This document shows, one piece after another, positions 48,659 to 59,419 of a stretch of DNA of 64,000 nucleotides. How positions within the stretch are numbered: position 1 is the first letter of the stretch; each line of letters begins with the position of its first letter. The notes beneath the pieces are model-generated. The model was not told where the DNA came from and did no database searches. It worked only from the letters and a program-made list of their open reading frames with translations. Source of the stretch: Polaromonas sp. Its GTDB lineage: Bacteria; Pseudomonadota; Gammaproteobacteria; Burkholderiales; Burkholderiaceae_C. The stretch is from contig NZ_JAQSDL010000120.1 in NCBI RefSeq assembly GCF_029945895.1, positions 42,215 through 106,214 of the forward strand, in the 5' to 3' direction. A program made the translations under genes and the position numbers.

Positions 48659-50932
48659 ATGTCTGTTGTCGAAAATATTCAGAAGCTGTTCAAAACAAAG
48701 TCTGCGCCACCCGAGGACAGCATGGATGGCGTCTCGCTGGACATGTCGGTGGATCCCCTGGCAACGGGGGCGATGGATGCTTCGAGTGGTTCAGCCTCCA
48801 CGGCGCGCCTGGGTGGCAGTGATGGTCCTGAAAGCCTGTCCGCCGAGGACGTCCCGGAGAATGTTGAAAAGCTGGCCCTGCCGGTACTGGGCCGAAGGCC
48901 CATGGGCGAGCACCAGCGGATCCTGGTGATCCTGCTCGCTTTTGCGGTCGTGGTGCTCGGCTCCGTGACTTTTGTCGCACTGAACCAGGCGGACAGGGTC
49001 GCGCAGCAGGTGGCCGCCACCGGGCAATCGCTGATGCAGTCGCAGCGACTCGCGAAGTCTGTGTCCCAGGCGCTGGTGGGCAGTGCCCAGGCATTCCCCG
49101 ACGTGCGAGAAAGCTCTGACGTGCTGGCCAAAACCGTGCGTGGCTTGAAGTCTGGCGATGAATCCCTGCGTCTTGAGCCGGTCGCCGCTCCCCTGCAGCC
49201 GGATGTCGAGACGGTGACGCCGCTGATGGAGCGCGCTGAGAAAAATGCATCAACCGTGATGGGGCAGCAGGCCATTTTGACGCAGGTGGGAAACGCGCTG
49301 CGCACCATCAACCGGCAGTCGTCGGATCTGCTTGAAATTGCCGAGACGGTGTCTTCGCTCAAGCTCCAGCAGAACGCGGCGCCCGCAGAAATTTCAGCGG
49401 CGGGCCAGTTGGTGATGTTGACCCAGCGTATCGGTAAATCCGCCAACGAATTTCTGACCATGGAGGGCGTGAGCCCCGAAGCCGTGTTCCTGTTGGGTAA
49501 GGACCTGAACTCGTTCAAGGAAATTGCACAGGGCTTGCAGGAGGGCAGTCCCGAACTTCGCCTGGCGGGCTCCAAGGACCCGCAGACGCGCGAACGGCTC
49601 GAGGCGCTGATGGCGCTGTATGAGCAGACCCGGGTGCAGGCGGGTGCGATTCTGGGCAACTTGCAGGGTCTGGTCTCGGCTCGTGAGGCGCAGGCTTCGA
49701 TCATTGCCGACAGTGAGCCTTTGCGTCGGGGCCTGGAGGACATTCAGGGCAAGTTGTCGTCACAAACCGGCCTGGGTGTCGGGGCACTGGCGACGCTGGC
49801 CGCTGCTGCTGCCTTTGCGTTGCTTTGCGCGGCAGGTCTGGCCCGTTTGCAGGTGCTTGACAGCCGGCAGCGCCAGGGTGTCGCTGAAAATCAGCGGCTG
49901 GAAGCCAAAGGCATGGAGCAGGACGCCAAGCGCGTCAATGACGCCAACCAGGCCGCCATTTTGCGATTGATGAACGAGTTGCAGACAGTGGCTGAAGGAG
50001 ACCTGACCCAGGAAGCGACCGTGACGGAAGACATTACCGGTGCCATTGCCGACTCGGTCAACTACACGGTGGAAGAGTTGCGCCAACTGGTAGGCAACGT
50101 GCAGAACACGGCGACACGGGTGGCGCAAACCACGGCCCAGGTGGAAAGCACCTCGACCGAGCTGCTGGCAGCCTCCACTGAACAGCTGCGTGAAATTCGC
50201 GAAACCGGCCAGTCGGTGCTTGACATGGCTACCCGAATCAACCAGGTGTCCACCCAGGCGCAGGAATCTTCCCAGGTGGCGCGCCAATCGCTGACCGCCG
50301 CCGAATCAGGTTTGCAGGCGGTGCAAAACGCCATCGGCGGCATGAACTCCATCCGCGACCAGATTCAGGAAACCTCCAAGCGAATCAAGCGACTCGGTGA
50401 GTCGTCCCAGGAGATTGGCGAGATCACCGAACTGATTTCGGACATTACCGAACAGACCAACGTGCTGGCGCTCAATGCGGCCATTCAGGCCGCGTCCGCG
50501 GGTGAAGCCGGTCGCGGATTCTCGGTGGTTGCCGAGGAGGTGCAGCGGCTGGCTGAGCGTTCTGCCGATGCGACGCGCCAGATTTCTGCGCTGGTGAAAG
50601 CCATTCAGACCGACACGCAGGATGCGGTGGCCGCCATGGAGCGCTCCACGCAGGGTGTGGTCGAAGGAGCCAAGCTGTCGGACAGCGCCGGTACCGCACT
50701 GTCGGAGATTGACCTGGTTTCACGCCGGCTTGCTGACCTGATCGAGCAGATTTCCGACTCTGCATCCCGGGAGGCCGAATCTGCCAACGTGGTGGCCGGC
50801 AACATCCAGCACATTTTTGCGGTGACCGAGCAAACCGGAGAAGGTACGCGATCCACTGCGCAGCAGGTGCGTGATTTGTCCCGCATGGCCGAAGAGCTCA
50901 GGCAGTCCGTCTCGCGATTCAAGATCGCCTGA
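48659..50932 (+). CDS. pilJ: Pil-Chp methyl-accepting chemoreceptor PilJ
   Basis: The receptor of the pilus chemosensory system. The cytoplasmic N-terminal ~85 residues precede TM1 ([19 protein letters not shown]). A periplasmic domain with two PilJ-type helical modules spans ~110-370; TM2 is [23 protein letters not shown] and a long signalling coiled coil follow, whose tip reads [20 protein letters not shown]. The tip's AS in place of the AR of classical MCPs is typical for PilJ. No C-terminal CheR-binding pentapeptide is visible. The 757-residue length is in the expected range. Confidence 0.93.
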   Translation: MSVVENIQKLFKTKSAPPEDSMDGVSLDMSVDPLATGAMDASSGSASTARLGGSDGPESLSAEDVPENVEKLALPVLGRRPMGEHQRILVILLAFAVVVLGSVTFVALNQADRVAQQVAATGQSLMQSQRLAKSVSQALVGSAQAFPDVRESSDVLAKTVRGLKSGDESLRLEPVAAPLQPDVETVTPLMERAEKNASTVMGQQAILTQVGNALRTINRQSSDLLEIAETVSSLKLQQNAAPAEISAAGQLVMLTQRIGKSANEFLTMEGVSPEAVFLLGKDLNSFKEIAQGLQEGSPELRLAGSKDPQTRERLEALMALYEQTRVQAGAILGNLQGLVSAREAQASIIADSEPLRRGLEDIQGKLSSQTGLGVGALATLAAAAAFALLCAAGLARLQVLDSRQRQGVAENQRLEAKGMEQDAKRVNDANQAAILRLMNELQTVAEGDLTQEATVTEDITGAIADSVNYTVEELRQLVGNVQNTATRVAQTTAQVESTSTELLAASTEQLREIRETGQSVLDMATRINQVSTQAQESSQVARQSLTAAESGLQAVQNAIGGMNSIRDQIQETSKRIKRLGESSQEIGEITELISDITEQTNVLALNAAIQAASAGEAGRGFSVVAEEVQRLAERSADATRQISALVKAIQTDTQDAVAAMERSTQGVVEGAKLSDSAGTALSEIDLVSRRLADLIEQISDSASREAESANVVAGNIQHIFAVTEQTGEGTRSTAQQVRDLSRMAEELRQSVSRFKIA

Positions 50933-50988
50933 CGTCTCGCCGATTTTTCCTGTCCGTGACCTTCGATTTCTGAACCGGCCTGCTATCT

Positions 50989-53900
50989 ATGCAATTGAAC
51001 GCTCCGAATTCATCTCCTGCCGACCTCGACTTGGCCGTGAATGATCTGGGTCCATTGGCGTGGGTGCTGGACGAACTTCGAAAATCTCTGGACGGTGCTG
51101 CAAAGGCCCTGAAGCGTTTTGTGCGAGACGCCGAATTGGCGCGCGGCTCTGATCTCGCGGCCCTTGATGCAAGCCAGTTGCGCATTGCGCGCCAGCAGTT
51201 GCACCAGGCTGTCGGTGCGCTGGAGATGGTCGGTTTGGGTGCGCCCGCGCTGGTACTGCGCGCGATGGAATCAGCTGTGCAGCGGTTTGTGCAGCGGCCA
51301 GAGCAATGCAATCAGGAGGCTGCGGCGAAGGTTGAGCAGGCCAGTTTTGCTTTGACCGAATACCTCGAAGGAGTGCTGGCTGACAAGCCGGTTTCAGCAG
51401 TTTCGCTGTTTCCCCAGTACCGTGACGTGCAGGGGCTGGTCGGTGCGGATCGCATCCATCCGGCAGACCTCTGGATGTACGAATGGCGCTGGATGGACCC
51501 GGCGCTTGCGGTCACCGTTAACGCGGTCGCTTACGATGATGCGTCGAGGCAGTCGCTGGACCAGCTGGTCCTGAAAATCATGCGTACGGGCGACCCGCAG
51601 GCAGCACAGAGCTTCAGGGATATGTGCCTGGGATTCGCCCAGGCCGAGCCTGCAGGTGAGCCCAGGGCATTCTGGAAAATCGCAGCGGGCTATTTTGAAG
51701 CGCTGGCTCATGGTTTGCTCAAGGTGGACCTCTATGTCAAACGCGCTGCTTCGCGCGTGCTTCTGCAATATGCGTCCTTTGCCAAGGGCGGCACCGATGC
51801 GTCGGACCGGCTTGCCCAGGATCTGCTGTTTTTTTGCTCACAAGCCGTAGCGGCCCGTGCCGCCGACACCCCGGTCCTGTCTGCCATTCGCTCCAGTTAT
51901 GGCCTGACCCGGTTCAAGCCGGTTGACTACGAGGCGGTGCAGTTTGGCCGTTTCGACCCTGCGCTGCTGGCCCAGGCCCGCAAACGGATTGTTTCGGCCA
52001 AGGAAACCTGGTCGTCTCTGACGGCGGGGGATGTGAGCAAGTTCAAGACAGTGGCTGACCAGTTCAGTCTGGTGACCGATTCGCTGGTCAAGCTGCATCC
52101 GCCGAGTGAGCCCCTGGCCACAGCGCTGACACAGGTGATTGAAGTGACGGTTCGTTCCGGGTTGGCGCCTCCCATCGAGCTGGCTCTTGAGGTCGCCACG
52201 GCCGTGCTCTACCTGGAAGCTGCTTTTGATGATCTCGATCCCGCCGACCCACAACTGGCGATCCGGACCGCCCGACTGGCCCAGCGCCTCGACAGCGCGC
52301 GAAGCGGTGGCCAGGCGCAGCCGCTTGAGTCGTGGATGGAAGAGTTGTATCGCCGCGTCAGCGACAAACAAACGATGGGCAGTGTTGTCGGCGAATTGCG
52401 CATCTCGCTGAGCGAACTCGAAAAATCGCTTGATGTATTTTTCCGCAACCCGCAGGAAAAAGCGGCGCTGGCAGCGGTTCCTGGCCAGCTCTCGCAGATG
52501 CGTGGGGTGCTGTCCGTGCTGGGGCTGGATCAGGCCTCTCAGGCGGTACTGCGCATGCGCGAGAGCGTGGAGCAGATGCTGCTGGTGACACCGGTGGACG
52601 ATCAGCTGGCACGCCCTTCCGGAGCCTTCGAGCAATTGGGCAACAATCTGGGGGCATTGAGCTTCCTGATTGACATGCTCAATTACCAGCCGGCGCTCGC
52701 GAAAAAACTTTTTGTGTACGACGATGTCAAGGGTGAGCTCAAACCCCTGATGGGGCGTATTCATACCGCGCAGGACGCAGCCGCGGCGGTAACGGTCAAC
52801 AGCGAGTTGTCCCAGGAAGTGCTGTCCGTCGTTCAGGATGCCCAGGCCGGCGATTCTGCCGAAAGTCTGAGCGTCAAACTCGATGTTCTGGCAACCCATG
52901 CGGCGCTGGCCGACCAGCCAGCGCTTGCCCAGACTGCCCGTGATGCCGCTTTGGCCGTTGCCGCGCAGGGCCCACAGTCCGATGCGGGTTCTCTCACCAG
53001 TCTGGTGGCGGCTACCGCGCCGGCTGCTGCGCCTGAGGCGGCGCCTGGGGGCTCGGCCACCGGCGCTGACGATTTCGAGGAAGACGACCTGCGCGATATC
53101 TTTCTGGAGGAAGCGCGCGAAGTCGCTGGTCATGCGCAGTCGGCGCTTGCCGCCCTCGCCACTGAGCCAGGAGATATCGGAGAACTGACGATATTGCGGC
53201 GCGCTTTCCACACGCTCAAGGGCAGCTCCCGTATGGTCGGGCTCAACGAGTTTGGCGAAGCTGCCTGGGGCATGGAGCAAATGCTCAATGGCTGGCTGGC
53301 TGAGCAAAAGCCTTCCAATGAAGAATTCCGCGCGCTGTGTGTGCAGGCCATGGACGGGTTTGCGGCATGGATCGAGGACATTGCCTCGGGTCGTGAGACG
53401 ACCTGGACGTCCTCCGCATTTCGAGCCAGTGCAGATGCGATGCGGGAGGAGGGGCGTTTCATTCCGATCCAGCAGCCAGCCGCGCTGCAGGCGCCGGCTG
53501 CGGCGAGTGTTGCCTCTCCTGTTGAGCAAGGGCAGGACGTGGCCCCGTTGCCAGTGGCCGAGGGCACGGATCTGGACTTCGACTTCGTGATGGATGCGCA
53601 ACCTGCGGCGCCTGCTTTCGAGGCGCCTGCCGCACCCGAGGCGTCAGCGCTGTCGGATATTCAGGGAATTGACTTTGACAGCCTCGCGGCCTTGTCGGGA
53701 CCGGTCGCCGTCGAGTCGCCCGCCGTGCCGGATACACCTTCGGGGATCGTGTTTGAGCTGGATTTTGCAGACCCTTCGCCCGCTGAACAGGCCGAACCGC
53801 TGGAATTGTCGGCCAGCGATTTTGACGTGCATTTTCTGGGGCAGCCTGCTATTGAGGAAGAGTCTGCCCAAGCTCCGGCGGCCCTGCCCCCATTGGAAGC

Positions 53901-56900
53901 GACGCAGGACGGGCAAGGTTTTGACTTTGCCTTGCCGGGGGACAGTGAGAGCCAGTCTCCAGCCCTTGCGAAGGAAGATGTGTCCGCTGCATCTTTCGAA
54001 AGTGCTTCCGATGAACCGGTATCCGGCGAAACGGCCGCAGACGAGCAGATCAAGGTGATCGGTTCGTTGCGTATTGGCATTCCGCTTTACAACGTCTATC
54101 TCAATGAAGCTGACGAGTGGTCGCGCCGGCTGGTCACCGAAGTCACGGAATGGACGATGGAGCGCGACCGCCCCATCGGCGACTCCACACTCGCGCTCAC
54201 CCATTCGCTGGCGGGCAGTTCGGCGACGGTTGGATTCGAAGCCCTGTCTGAAATGGCGCGCGCGCTCGAAAACGCCTTGCAGCAGACGCAAATCCAGCAT
54301 GGGCAAAGCAGCGGCAGGCACAACAAGTTGTTGATCGACGCTGCCGAAGACATCCGGCGCCTGCTGCATCAGTTTGCAGCTGGCTTTCTCAAGCAGCCCG
54401 ATCCCGGAATTCTTCAGGCTCTGCGGGAAATCGACTTCAGCGACGCCGCCGCTCAAACTTCCATGGACATCTCCCTGCCGGAGGCTGCTGAGACCCCCGT
54501 CGCATTGCAGGAACCAGTTTCTGCCGCGACCCCTCTGGAAGCCCCGGAAGCGCCTGCCGGCGTTCCGATGAAGGGCACCGTACTTCCTGCGCAGGAACGC
54601 CCACTTTCGGTGACGGTCAAGGTCTTGCCCGTTGCACCTGTGATCACTGCGACTGTCGCGGTGCCGGCGTCGCCCGCCATGCCAACGGCGGCAGTAGCAC
54701 CTGCTGCGCCTGTGGCAACGGCTGCATCGTTTGCGTCTGCGGCATTCAGTGAAGACATGGATGACGAGATTGACGCGGTCGACGTGATCGATCCGGACCT
54801 GTTTCCGATTTTTGAGGAAGAGGGCGCTGAATTGATGCCGCAGCTGGGCGGCGCCCTGCGCCAATGGTCGGCTCGTCCAGATAACCATGGTGCGCGCAAC
54901 GAAGTGTTGCGGGCCCTGCACACGCTCAAGGGCAGTGCGCGTCTGGCGGGCGCCATGCGACTCGGCGAGATGGCGCACCGGATCGAGTCGGATATCGAGC
55001 ACATGGGCTCCGATGCTGCCGCCTCGCAGGATTTTGATTCGCTGCTGACAACTTTTGACGCGATGCAGGCCAACTTTGAAGCCCTGCGTCACCCTGGCGA
55101 CGCGGCCCAGGCGCTGGAACCCTTGCCGCCGCTTTCTCCGGCCGCCGTTGAGGTGGCTGGTGCCCCCGCACCGGATGTTGTGGAGACGGATGCCAGTTCG
55201 CAGGCCGTGCCGGCAGTTGCCGCCGCGGCGGGCTCACGCAAAGTCATGATGTCCGTGGCCCAGTCCACCGCACTGCAACCCTTGCGACCGGCGTCTTCGG
55301 GGTCGATACGCGTGCGTTCGCAGCTGCTGGACCGCATGGTCAACCAGGCGGGTGAGGTGATGATCACGCGGTCGCGCCTGGAAGCCGAACTGAACCAGTT
55401 GCGTGGCTCACTCAACGACCTGAGCGGCAACCTGAACCGTTTGCGTGCGCAGCTGCGTGACGTGGAAATGCACTCTGAAACGCAGATGCAGTCGCGCCTG
55501 CAGCAGGCCAAGGAAGCGCAGCTCGGCTTTGACCCGCTGGAATTCGACCGTTTTACGCGCGTGCAGGAACTGACCCGCATGATGGCCGAGTCGGTCAACG
55601 ACGTGGCGACCGTGCAGCGTACCTTGCAGCGGACGGTGGAAGCGACCGAGGACGATCTGATCGCCCAGGCGCGTCAGACGCGTGAATTGCAGCGCGATCT
55701 GCTGCGCACCCGCATGGTGGAATTTGAGGGTATTTCCGAGCGGCTGTACCGCGTGGTGCGCCAGGCCTCGAAGGAAACCGGCAAACAGGTCCGTCTGGAC
55801 CTGCAGGGCGGCACGATCGAGATGGACCGCGGCATGCTCGATCGCATGACACCTGCGTTCGAACACCTGTTGCGCAACTGCGTGGCCCACGGCATTGAAG
55901 ATATGCAGACCCGCACCAACGCGGGCAAGGACCCCAGTGGCCTCATTACCGTGAGCCTGCAGCAGTCGGGCAATGACGTGTCGGTCGAATTCCGCGACGA
56001 CGGCGCTGGTCTCAATCTGGAGCGTATCCGCGAGAAGGCCGTGGCTTCTGGCCTGCTGGCTCCGGGTCAGCAGATCGGCGACGACGAAGCGGCCAACATG
56101 ATTTTCATGCCAGGCTTCAGTACCGCGTCGCACGTGACCGAGCTTTCCGGCCGGGGTATCGGCATGGACGTGGTGCGCTCCGAGGTCAACGCCTTGGGCG
56201 GACGCATTGAAACCAGCACTGTCGCAGGCAAGGGGACCAACTTCAAGCTGGTGTTGCCGCTGACCACGGCGGTGACGCAGGTGGTGATGTTGCGCACCGG
56301 TGGTTCTTCGGTCGGCGTGCCCGCGAACGTGGTCGAAACCGTGCGCCGGATTTCGGCGAAGGATTTGCAGCAGGCCTACAACAGCGGCGTGCTCGATGTT
56401 GCCGGCGAAGCGGTGCCGTTTTTCTGGTCGGGTGCCTTGCTGCAGGTCTCCCGCATGAGCAGCGAGCCCCAGGGCAAAACCGCTCCGGTGGTCATTTTCC
56501 GAAGCGCCGCGCAGCGGCTGGCCCTGCACGTTGACGAGGTGCTGGGCAACCAGGAGGTGGTGGTCAAAAACCTGGGCCCGCAGCTTTCCCGCCTGCCGGG
56601 TCTGGCGGGCATGTCGGTGCTGGCCTCGGGCGCCGTTGTCCTGATCTACAACCCCGTCGCACTCGCCTCGGTTTACGGCCAGCAGGCGCGCGCCTGGAGT
56701 TCCGACAGTGCCGAGCCGCACATGCTCGAGCAGTCGGGCGCTGACGAGGGGCGCGGTTTGTCCGTCTCTTCGCCTGTTCCGGTGACACCTCAGATTCCGC
56801 TGATTCTGGTGGTGGACGATTCGATCACGGTGCGGCGCGTGACCCAGCGCCTGCTGCAGCGCGAGGGCTATCGCGTTTCCATGGCCGCCGACGGCTTGCA

Positions 56901-57174
56901 GGCGCTGGAACGTCTGCAGGAGGAGCGTCCCACGGTGGTGCTGTCCGACATTGAAATGCCGCGCATGGACGGATTTGATCTGGCGCGCAACATCCGCGGT
57001 GATGCCCGCCTGAGCGACTTGCCGATCATCATGATCACCTCGCGCATTGCCGAGAAGCATCGCGAACATGCCAAGGAACTGGGCGTTGACCATTACCTCG
57101 GCAAACCTTATGCCGAGGACGAATTGCTCAGCCTGATTCGTCACTATTGCAGCGCAGAGGCCGCCGTTTCATAA
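50989..57174 (+). CDS. pilL: Giant hybrid histidine kinase PilL/ChpA of the Pil-Chp system
   Basis: A 2061-residue CheA-type hybrid kinase. Residues 1-~690 are a helical region of the PilL/FimL N-terminal type. Three Hpt domains are recognisable: AFHTLKGSSRMVG (~residue 740), THSLAGSSATVG (~1069, weaker) and ALHTLKGSARLAG (~1308), joined by acidic/Pro-Ala linkers. The dimerisation and HATPase regions follow (FEHLLRNCVAHGIED ~1625, FRDDGAGLNL, SGRGIGMDVV), then a CheW domain and a C-terminal receiver (LVVDDSITVRR ~1940, LSDIEMPRMDG ~1985). Last gene of pilG-H-I-J-L; pilK (CheR) and chpB (CheB) do not follow. In Pseudomonas ChpA has more Hpt-like modules. Confidence 0.93.
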   Translation: MQLNAPNSSPADLDLAVNDLGPLAWVLDELRKSLDGAAKALKRFVRDAELARGSDLAALDASQLRIARQQLHQAVGALEMVGLGAPALVLRAMESAVQRFVQRPEQCNQEAAAKVEQASFALTEYLEGVLADKPVSAVSLFPQYRDVQGLVGADRIHPADLWMYEWRWMDPALAVTVNAVAYDDASRQSLDQLVLKIMRTGDPQAAQSFRDMCLGFAQAEPAGEPRAFWKIAAGYFEALAHGLLKVDLYVKRAASRVLLQYASFAKGGTDASDRLAQDLLFFCSQAVAARAADTPVLSAIRSSYGLTRFKPVDYEAVQFGRFDPALLAQARKRIVSAKETWSSLTAGDVSKFKTVADQFSLVTDSLVKLHPPSEPLATALTQVIEVTVRSGLAPPIELALEVATAVLYLEAAFDDLDPADPQLAIRTARLAQRLDSARSGGQAQPLESWMEELYRRVSDKQTMGSVVGELRISLSELEKSLDVFFRNPQEKAALAAVPGQLSQMRGVLSVLGLDQASQAVLRMRESVEQMLLVTPVDDQLARPSGAFEQLGNNLGALSFLIDMLNYQPALAKKLFVYDDVKGELKPLMGRIHTAQDAAAAVTVNSELSQEVLSVVQDAQAGDSAESLSVKLDVLATHAALADQPALAQTARDAALAVAAQGPQSDAGSLTSLVAATAPAAAPEAAPGGSATGADDFEEDDLRDIFLEEAREVAGHAQSALAALATEPGDIGELTILRRAFHTLKGSSRMVGLNEFGEAAWGMEQMLNGWLAEQKPSNEEFRALCVQAMDGFAAWIEDIASGRETTWTSSAFRASADAMREEGRFIPIQQPAALQAPAAASVASPVEQGQDVAPLPVAEGTDLDFDFVMDAQPAAPAFEAPAAPEASALSDIQGIDFDSLAALSGPVAVESPAVPDTPSGIVFELDFADPSPAEQAEPLELSASDFDVHFLGQPAIEEESAQAPAALPPLEATQDGQGFDFALPGDSESQSPALAKEDVSAASFESASDEPVSGETAADEQIKVIGSLRIGIPLYNVYLNEADEWSRRLVTEVTEWTMERDRPIGDSTLALTHSLAGSSATVGFEALSEMARALENALQQTQIQHGQSSGRHNKLLIDAAEDIRRLLHQFAAGFLKQPDPGILQALREIDFSDAAAQTSMDISLPEAAETPVALQEPVSAATPLEAPEAPAGVPMKGTVLPAQERPLSVTVKVLPVAPVITATVAVPASPAMPTAAVAPAAPVATAASFASAAFSEDMDDEIDAVDVIDPDLFPIFEEEGAELMPQLGGALRQWSARPDNHGARNEVLRALHTLKGSARLAGAMRLGEMAHRIESDIEHMGSDAAASQDFDSLLTTFDAMQANFEALRHPGDAAQALEPLPPLSPAAVEVAGAPAPDVVETDASSQAVPAVAAAAGSRKVMMSVAQSTALQPLRPASSGSIRVRSQLLDRMVNQAGEVMITRSRLEAELNQLRGSLNDLSGNLNRLRAQLRDVEMHSETQMQSRLQQAKEAQLGFDPLEFDRFTRVQELTRMMAESVNDVATVQRTLQRTVEATEDDLIAQARQTRELQRDLLRTRMVEFEGISERLYRVVRQASKETGKQVRLDLQGGTIEMDRGMLDRMTPAFEHLLRNCVAHGIEDMQTRTNAGKDPSGLITVSLQQSGNDVSVEFRDDGAGLNLERIREKAVASGLLAPGQQIGDDEAANMIFMPGFSTASHVTELSGRGIGMDVVRSEVNALGGRIETSTVAGKGTNFKLVLPLTTAVTQVVMLRTGGSSVGVPANVVETVRRISAKDLQQAYNSGVLDVAGEAVPFFWSGALLQVSRMSSEPQGKTAPVVIFRSAAQRLALHVDEVLGNQEVVVKNLGPQLSRLPGLAGMSVLASGAVVLIYNPVALASVYGQQARAWSSDSAEPHMLEQSGADEGRGLSVSSPVPVTPQIPLILVVDDSITVRRVTQRLLQREGYRVSMAADGLQALERLQEERPTVVLSDIEMPRMDGFDLARNIRGDARLSDLPIIMITSRIAEKHREHAKELGVDHYLGKPYAEDELLSLIRHYCSAEAAVS

Positions 57175-57245
57175 AGAAATGAGCGTCCAGCCCTTGCTGG
57201 GAAAGCGCCTCAAGCTATGAAAACAGGAGCATTCATTCGGCGCCT
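57172..57245 (+). repeat. Dispersed repeat family 2, copy F (3' of pilL)
   Basis: Contains GAGCGTCCAGCCCTTGCTGG, AAGCGCCTCAAGCTATGA and a downstream GGCGCCTG that pairs with the GCGCC before the inner hairpin. The inner stem is reduced to GCT/AGC. It begins at the pilL stop codon in the sense orientation and overlaps the end of phrB. Confidence 0.7.
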
Positions 57246-58717
57246 GTTTTCTTGACAGGCGCGTAGCGTTGCAGGGTCCGTGCCCGCGCCGCGTCATGCT
57301 GCACGACGGGAAGCGGGTAGTTCTCTCCCAGCCGGACGCCGGCAGACGCCAGCGCCACGGGCTTGGCCAGCCAGGGGCTGTGCAGCTCGGCACCGGTCAG
57401 CCCGGCCAGCTGTGGCAGGTACTTGCGGATGAACTTCCCGTCAGCGTCGAACTTTTCGCTCTGGCTGGTCGGGTTGAAGATGCGGAAGTAGGGTTGCGCG
57501 TCGCAGCCGCTGCTGGCTGCCCATTGCCAGCCGCCGTTGTTGGCTGACAAGTCGAAGTCGTTGAGTTTTTCGGCGAAATATCGTTCGCCCCAGCGCCAGT
57601 CAACGCCCAGGTCTTTCACCAGAAAGCTGGCGGCAACCATGCGCAGGCGATTGTGCATGTACCCGGTCTGGTTGATCTGGGCCATGGCCGCATCGACCAG
57701 AGGGTAGCCGGTCCGGCCTTCACACCAGGCCCGAAACAATGCCTCGGCAGGGGGGCCCTCTTCCCAGGCGATGGCATCGTACGCGGGCTTGAACGAGCGC
57801 TCGGCCACGTGCGGGAAATTGCTCAGGATCTGCGCATAAAAATCGCGCCAGATCAGCTCGCTGAGCCAGACTGCGGCACCTGCGCTGCCTTCGCTTTGCA
57901 GGCGCAGGGCGGTAGCCGCCAGGCGGCGGATGGAGACCGTGCCAAAGCGCAGGTGCACGCCCAGATAACTCGGCCCTTTGATCGCAGGAAAGTCACGCGT
58001 GGCGTGGTACTGGTCGATACGCGCCATGAAATCGTCAAACAGGTGCGTGCCGCCGAGGCTGCCTGTGGGGATTTTCAGTTCAGCGAGGTTGGTCGGTGCA
58101 AAACCGATGTCACCCAGCGTGGGTACGCCGGTGCGGCTGTCCGCAGGCAGGGCGGCCAGAGCCGCGCCGTGGTTCTGCACCGGGTAGGGACGGAGGTAAA
58201 ACTCGTCCACCTTCCTGAGCCAGGCATTTTTGTAGGGCGTGAAAACGCTGTACGGCGTGCCGCCCAGTGTCAGCACCTCCCTGCGTTCGAAGATCACGTG
58301 GTCCTTGAAGCTGTGAAACGCCTTGCCGTTCCCCGCCAGCGCCCCGCTGACCCGCGCGTCGCGTGCCAGCGACCTGGGCTCGTCATCGTGGCTGGCAAAA
58401 ACGGCTTCGACAGACAGCTTCTGCGCCAGTGTCGGCAGGACCTCGTCCGCCTGGCCATGCTGCACGATCAGCCCGGCATGAAGCACGCCGTGGTGGCGGC
58501 CCAACTCCGCCAACTGCCTGTCCAGGTCGACCAGGGACTCGCGTATGAACTCCACGCGGCGGTCGGCCCGCGGCAGGGCGTCCAGAATGGCCCGGTCAAA
58601 GACAAAAACGCAAAAAACCTGGCGGCAGGCCTTGAGGGCGTGGTACAGCGCCGCGTTGTCGTCAACACGCAAGTCGCGTCGGAACCACATCAGGCCTGTG
58701 GCGTATGTTTTGTTCAT
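57233..58717 (-). CDS. phrB: Deoxyribodipyrimidine photolyase (CPD photolyase)
   Basis: A flavoprotein repairing cyclobutane pyrimidine dimers with blue light. The antenna-binding N-terminal domain begins GLMWFRRDLRVDDNAAL. The FAD/DNA-binding C-terminal domain has ELIWRDFYAQIL, RTGYPLVDAAMAQINQTGYMHNRLRM, GVDWRWGERYFAE and DFDLSANNGGWQWAASSGCD. The Trp electron chain residues appear present. ATG 58717 gives MNKTYATGLMWFRRD; 16 upstream codons are not conserved. The length is 494 residues. Divergent from yqgE across 114 bases without other features. Confidence 0.95.
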   Translation of the reverse strand: MNKTYATGLMWFRRDLRVDDNAALYHALKACRQVFCVFVFDRAILDALPRADRRVEFIRESLVDLDRQLAELGRHHGVLHAGLIVQHGQADEVLPTLAQKLSVEAVFASHDDEPRSLARDARVSGALAGNGKAFHSFKDHVIFERREVLTLGGTPYSVFTPYKNAWLRKVDEFYLRPYPVQNHGAALAALPADSRTGVPTLGDIGFAPTNLAELKIPTGSLGGTHLFDDFMARIDQYHATRDFPAIKGPSYLGVHLRFGTVSIRRLAATALRLQSEGSAGAAVWLSELIWRDFYAQILSNFPHVAERSFKPAYDAIAWEEGPPAEALFRAWCEGRTGYPLVDAAMAQINQTGYMHNRLRMVAASFLVKDLGVDWRWGERYFAEKLNDFDLSANNGGWQWAASSGCDAQPYFRIFNPTSQSEKFDADGKFIRKYLPQLAGLTGAELHSPWLAKPVALASAGVRLGENYPLPVVQHDAARARTLQRYAPVKKTGAE

Positions 58718-58831
58718 GTTCCGGGAGCAGTCATGGATGTGGCGCAGGTTAGGGAAGGGGCGCATGGAGATGGCGCAACAGGCTGGTGGCTATTTCTTCC
58801 AGCGCGTAGCAGCAGCGCGTAAAATTGCGCC

Positions 58832-59419
58832 ATGGCACTGGATTCTGCACCGATCAACCTGACCCATCACTTCCTGATTGCCATGCCCGGGCTGGACGAT
58901 GAGGCTTTCGCAAGAAGCGTCGTCTACATGTGCGAGCACAGCGAACGGGGCGCGCTGGGCCTGGTGATCAACAAACCCAGCGACATCAACCTCCAGGGCC
59001 TGTTCGACAAGGTGGCTTTGCCCCTGAGGCGCGACGACCTGACCAAGTCCCTCGTGTTCCAGGGCGGGCCGGTTCAGACCGAGCGTGGTTTTGTGCTCCA
59101 TGAATGCATGCTCGAAGGCAACGAAACGGTGTACGCCTCGACCATGACCATCCCCGGTGGGCTGGAGATGACCACTTCCAAGGATGTGCTGGAAGCCCTT
59201 TCCACGGGCGCCGGGCCCCGCAGGGTGTTTGTCTCCCTGGGCTATTCGGCCTGGGGCGAAGGGCAGCTGGAATCCGAAATTTCCGACAACAGCTGGCTCA
59301 CCGTGGAGGCGGACCTCGCGCTGATTTTCGACACGCCCGTCGAGCAGCGTTACGACAAGGCATTGATGCTGCTGGGCCTGCAGAGCTGGATGTTGTCGCC
59401 CGAGGCAGGGCACGCATGA
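58832..59419 (+). CDS. yqgE: YqgE/AlgH family protein (UPF0301)
   Basis: A 195-residue cytoplasmic protein of the UPF0301 family, with N-terminal LTHHFLIAMPGLDDEAFARS, the conserved ALGLVINKPS, the VFQGGPVQTERGFVLH block and VSLGYSAWGEGQLESEI. Its biochemical function is unknown; the Pseudomonas homologue AlgH affects alginate production. It overlaps ruvX by 4 bases (ATGA) and heads the yqgE-ruvX-pyrR-pyrB-pyrC'-plsC cluster. Confidence 0.93.
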   Translation: MALDSAPINLTHHFLIAMPGLDDEAFARSVVYMCEHSERGALGLVINKPSDINLQGLFDKVALPLRRDDLTKSLVFQGGPVQTERGFVLHECMLEGNETVYASTMTIPGGLEMTTSKDVLEALSTGAGPRRVFVSLGYSAWGEGQLESEISDNSWLTVEADLALIFDTPVEQRYDKALMLLGLQSWMLSPEAGHA

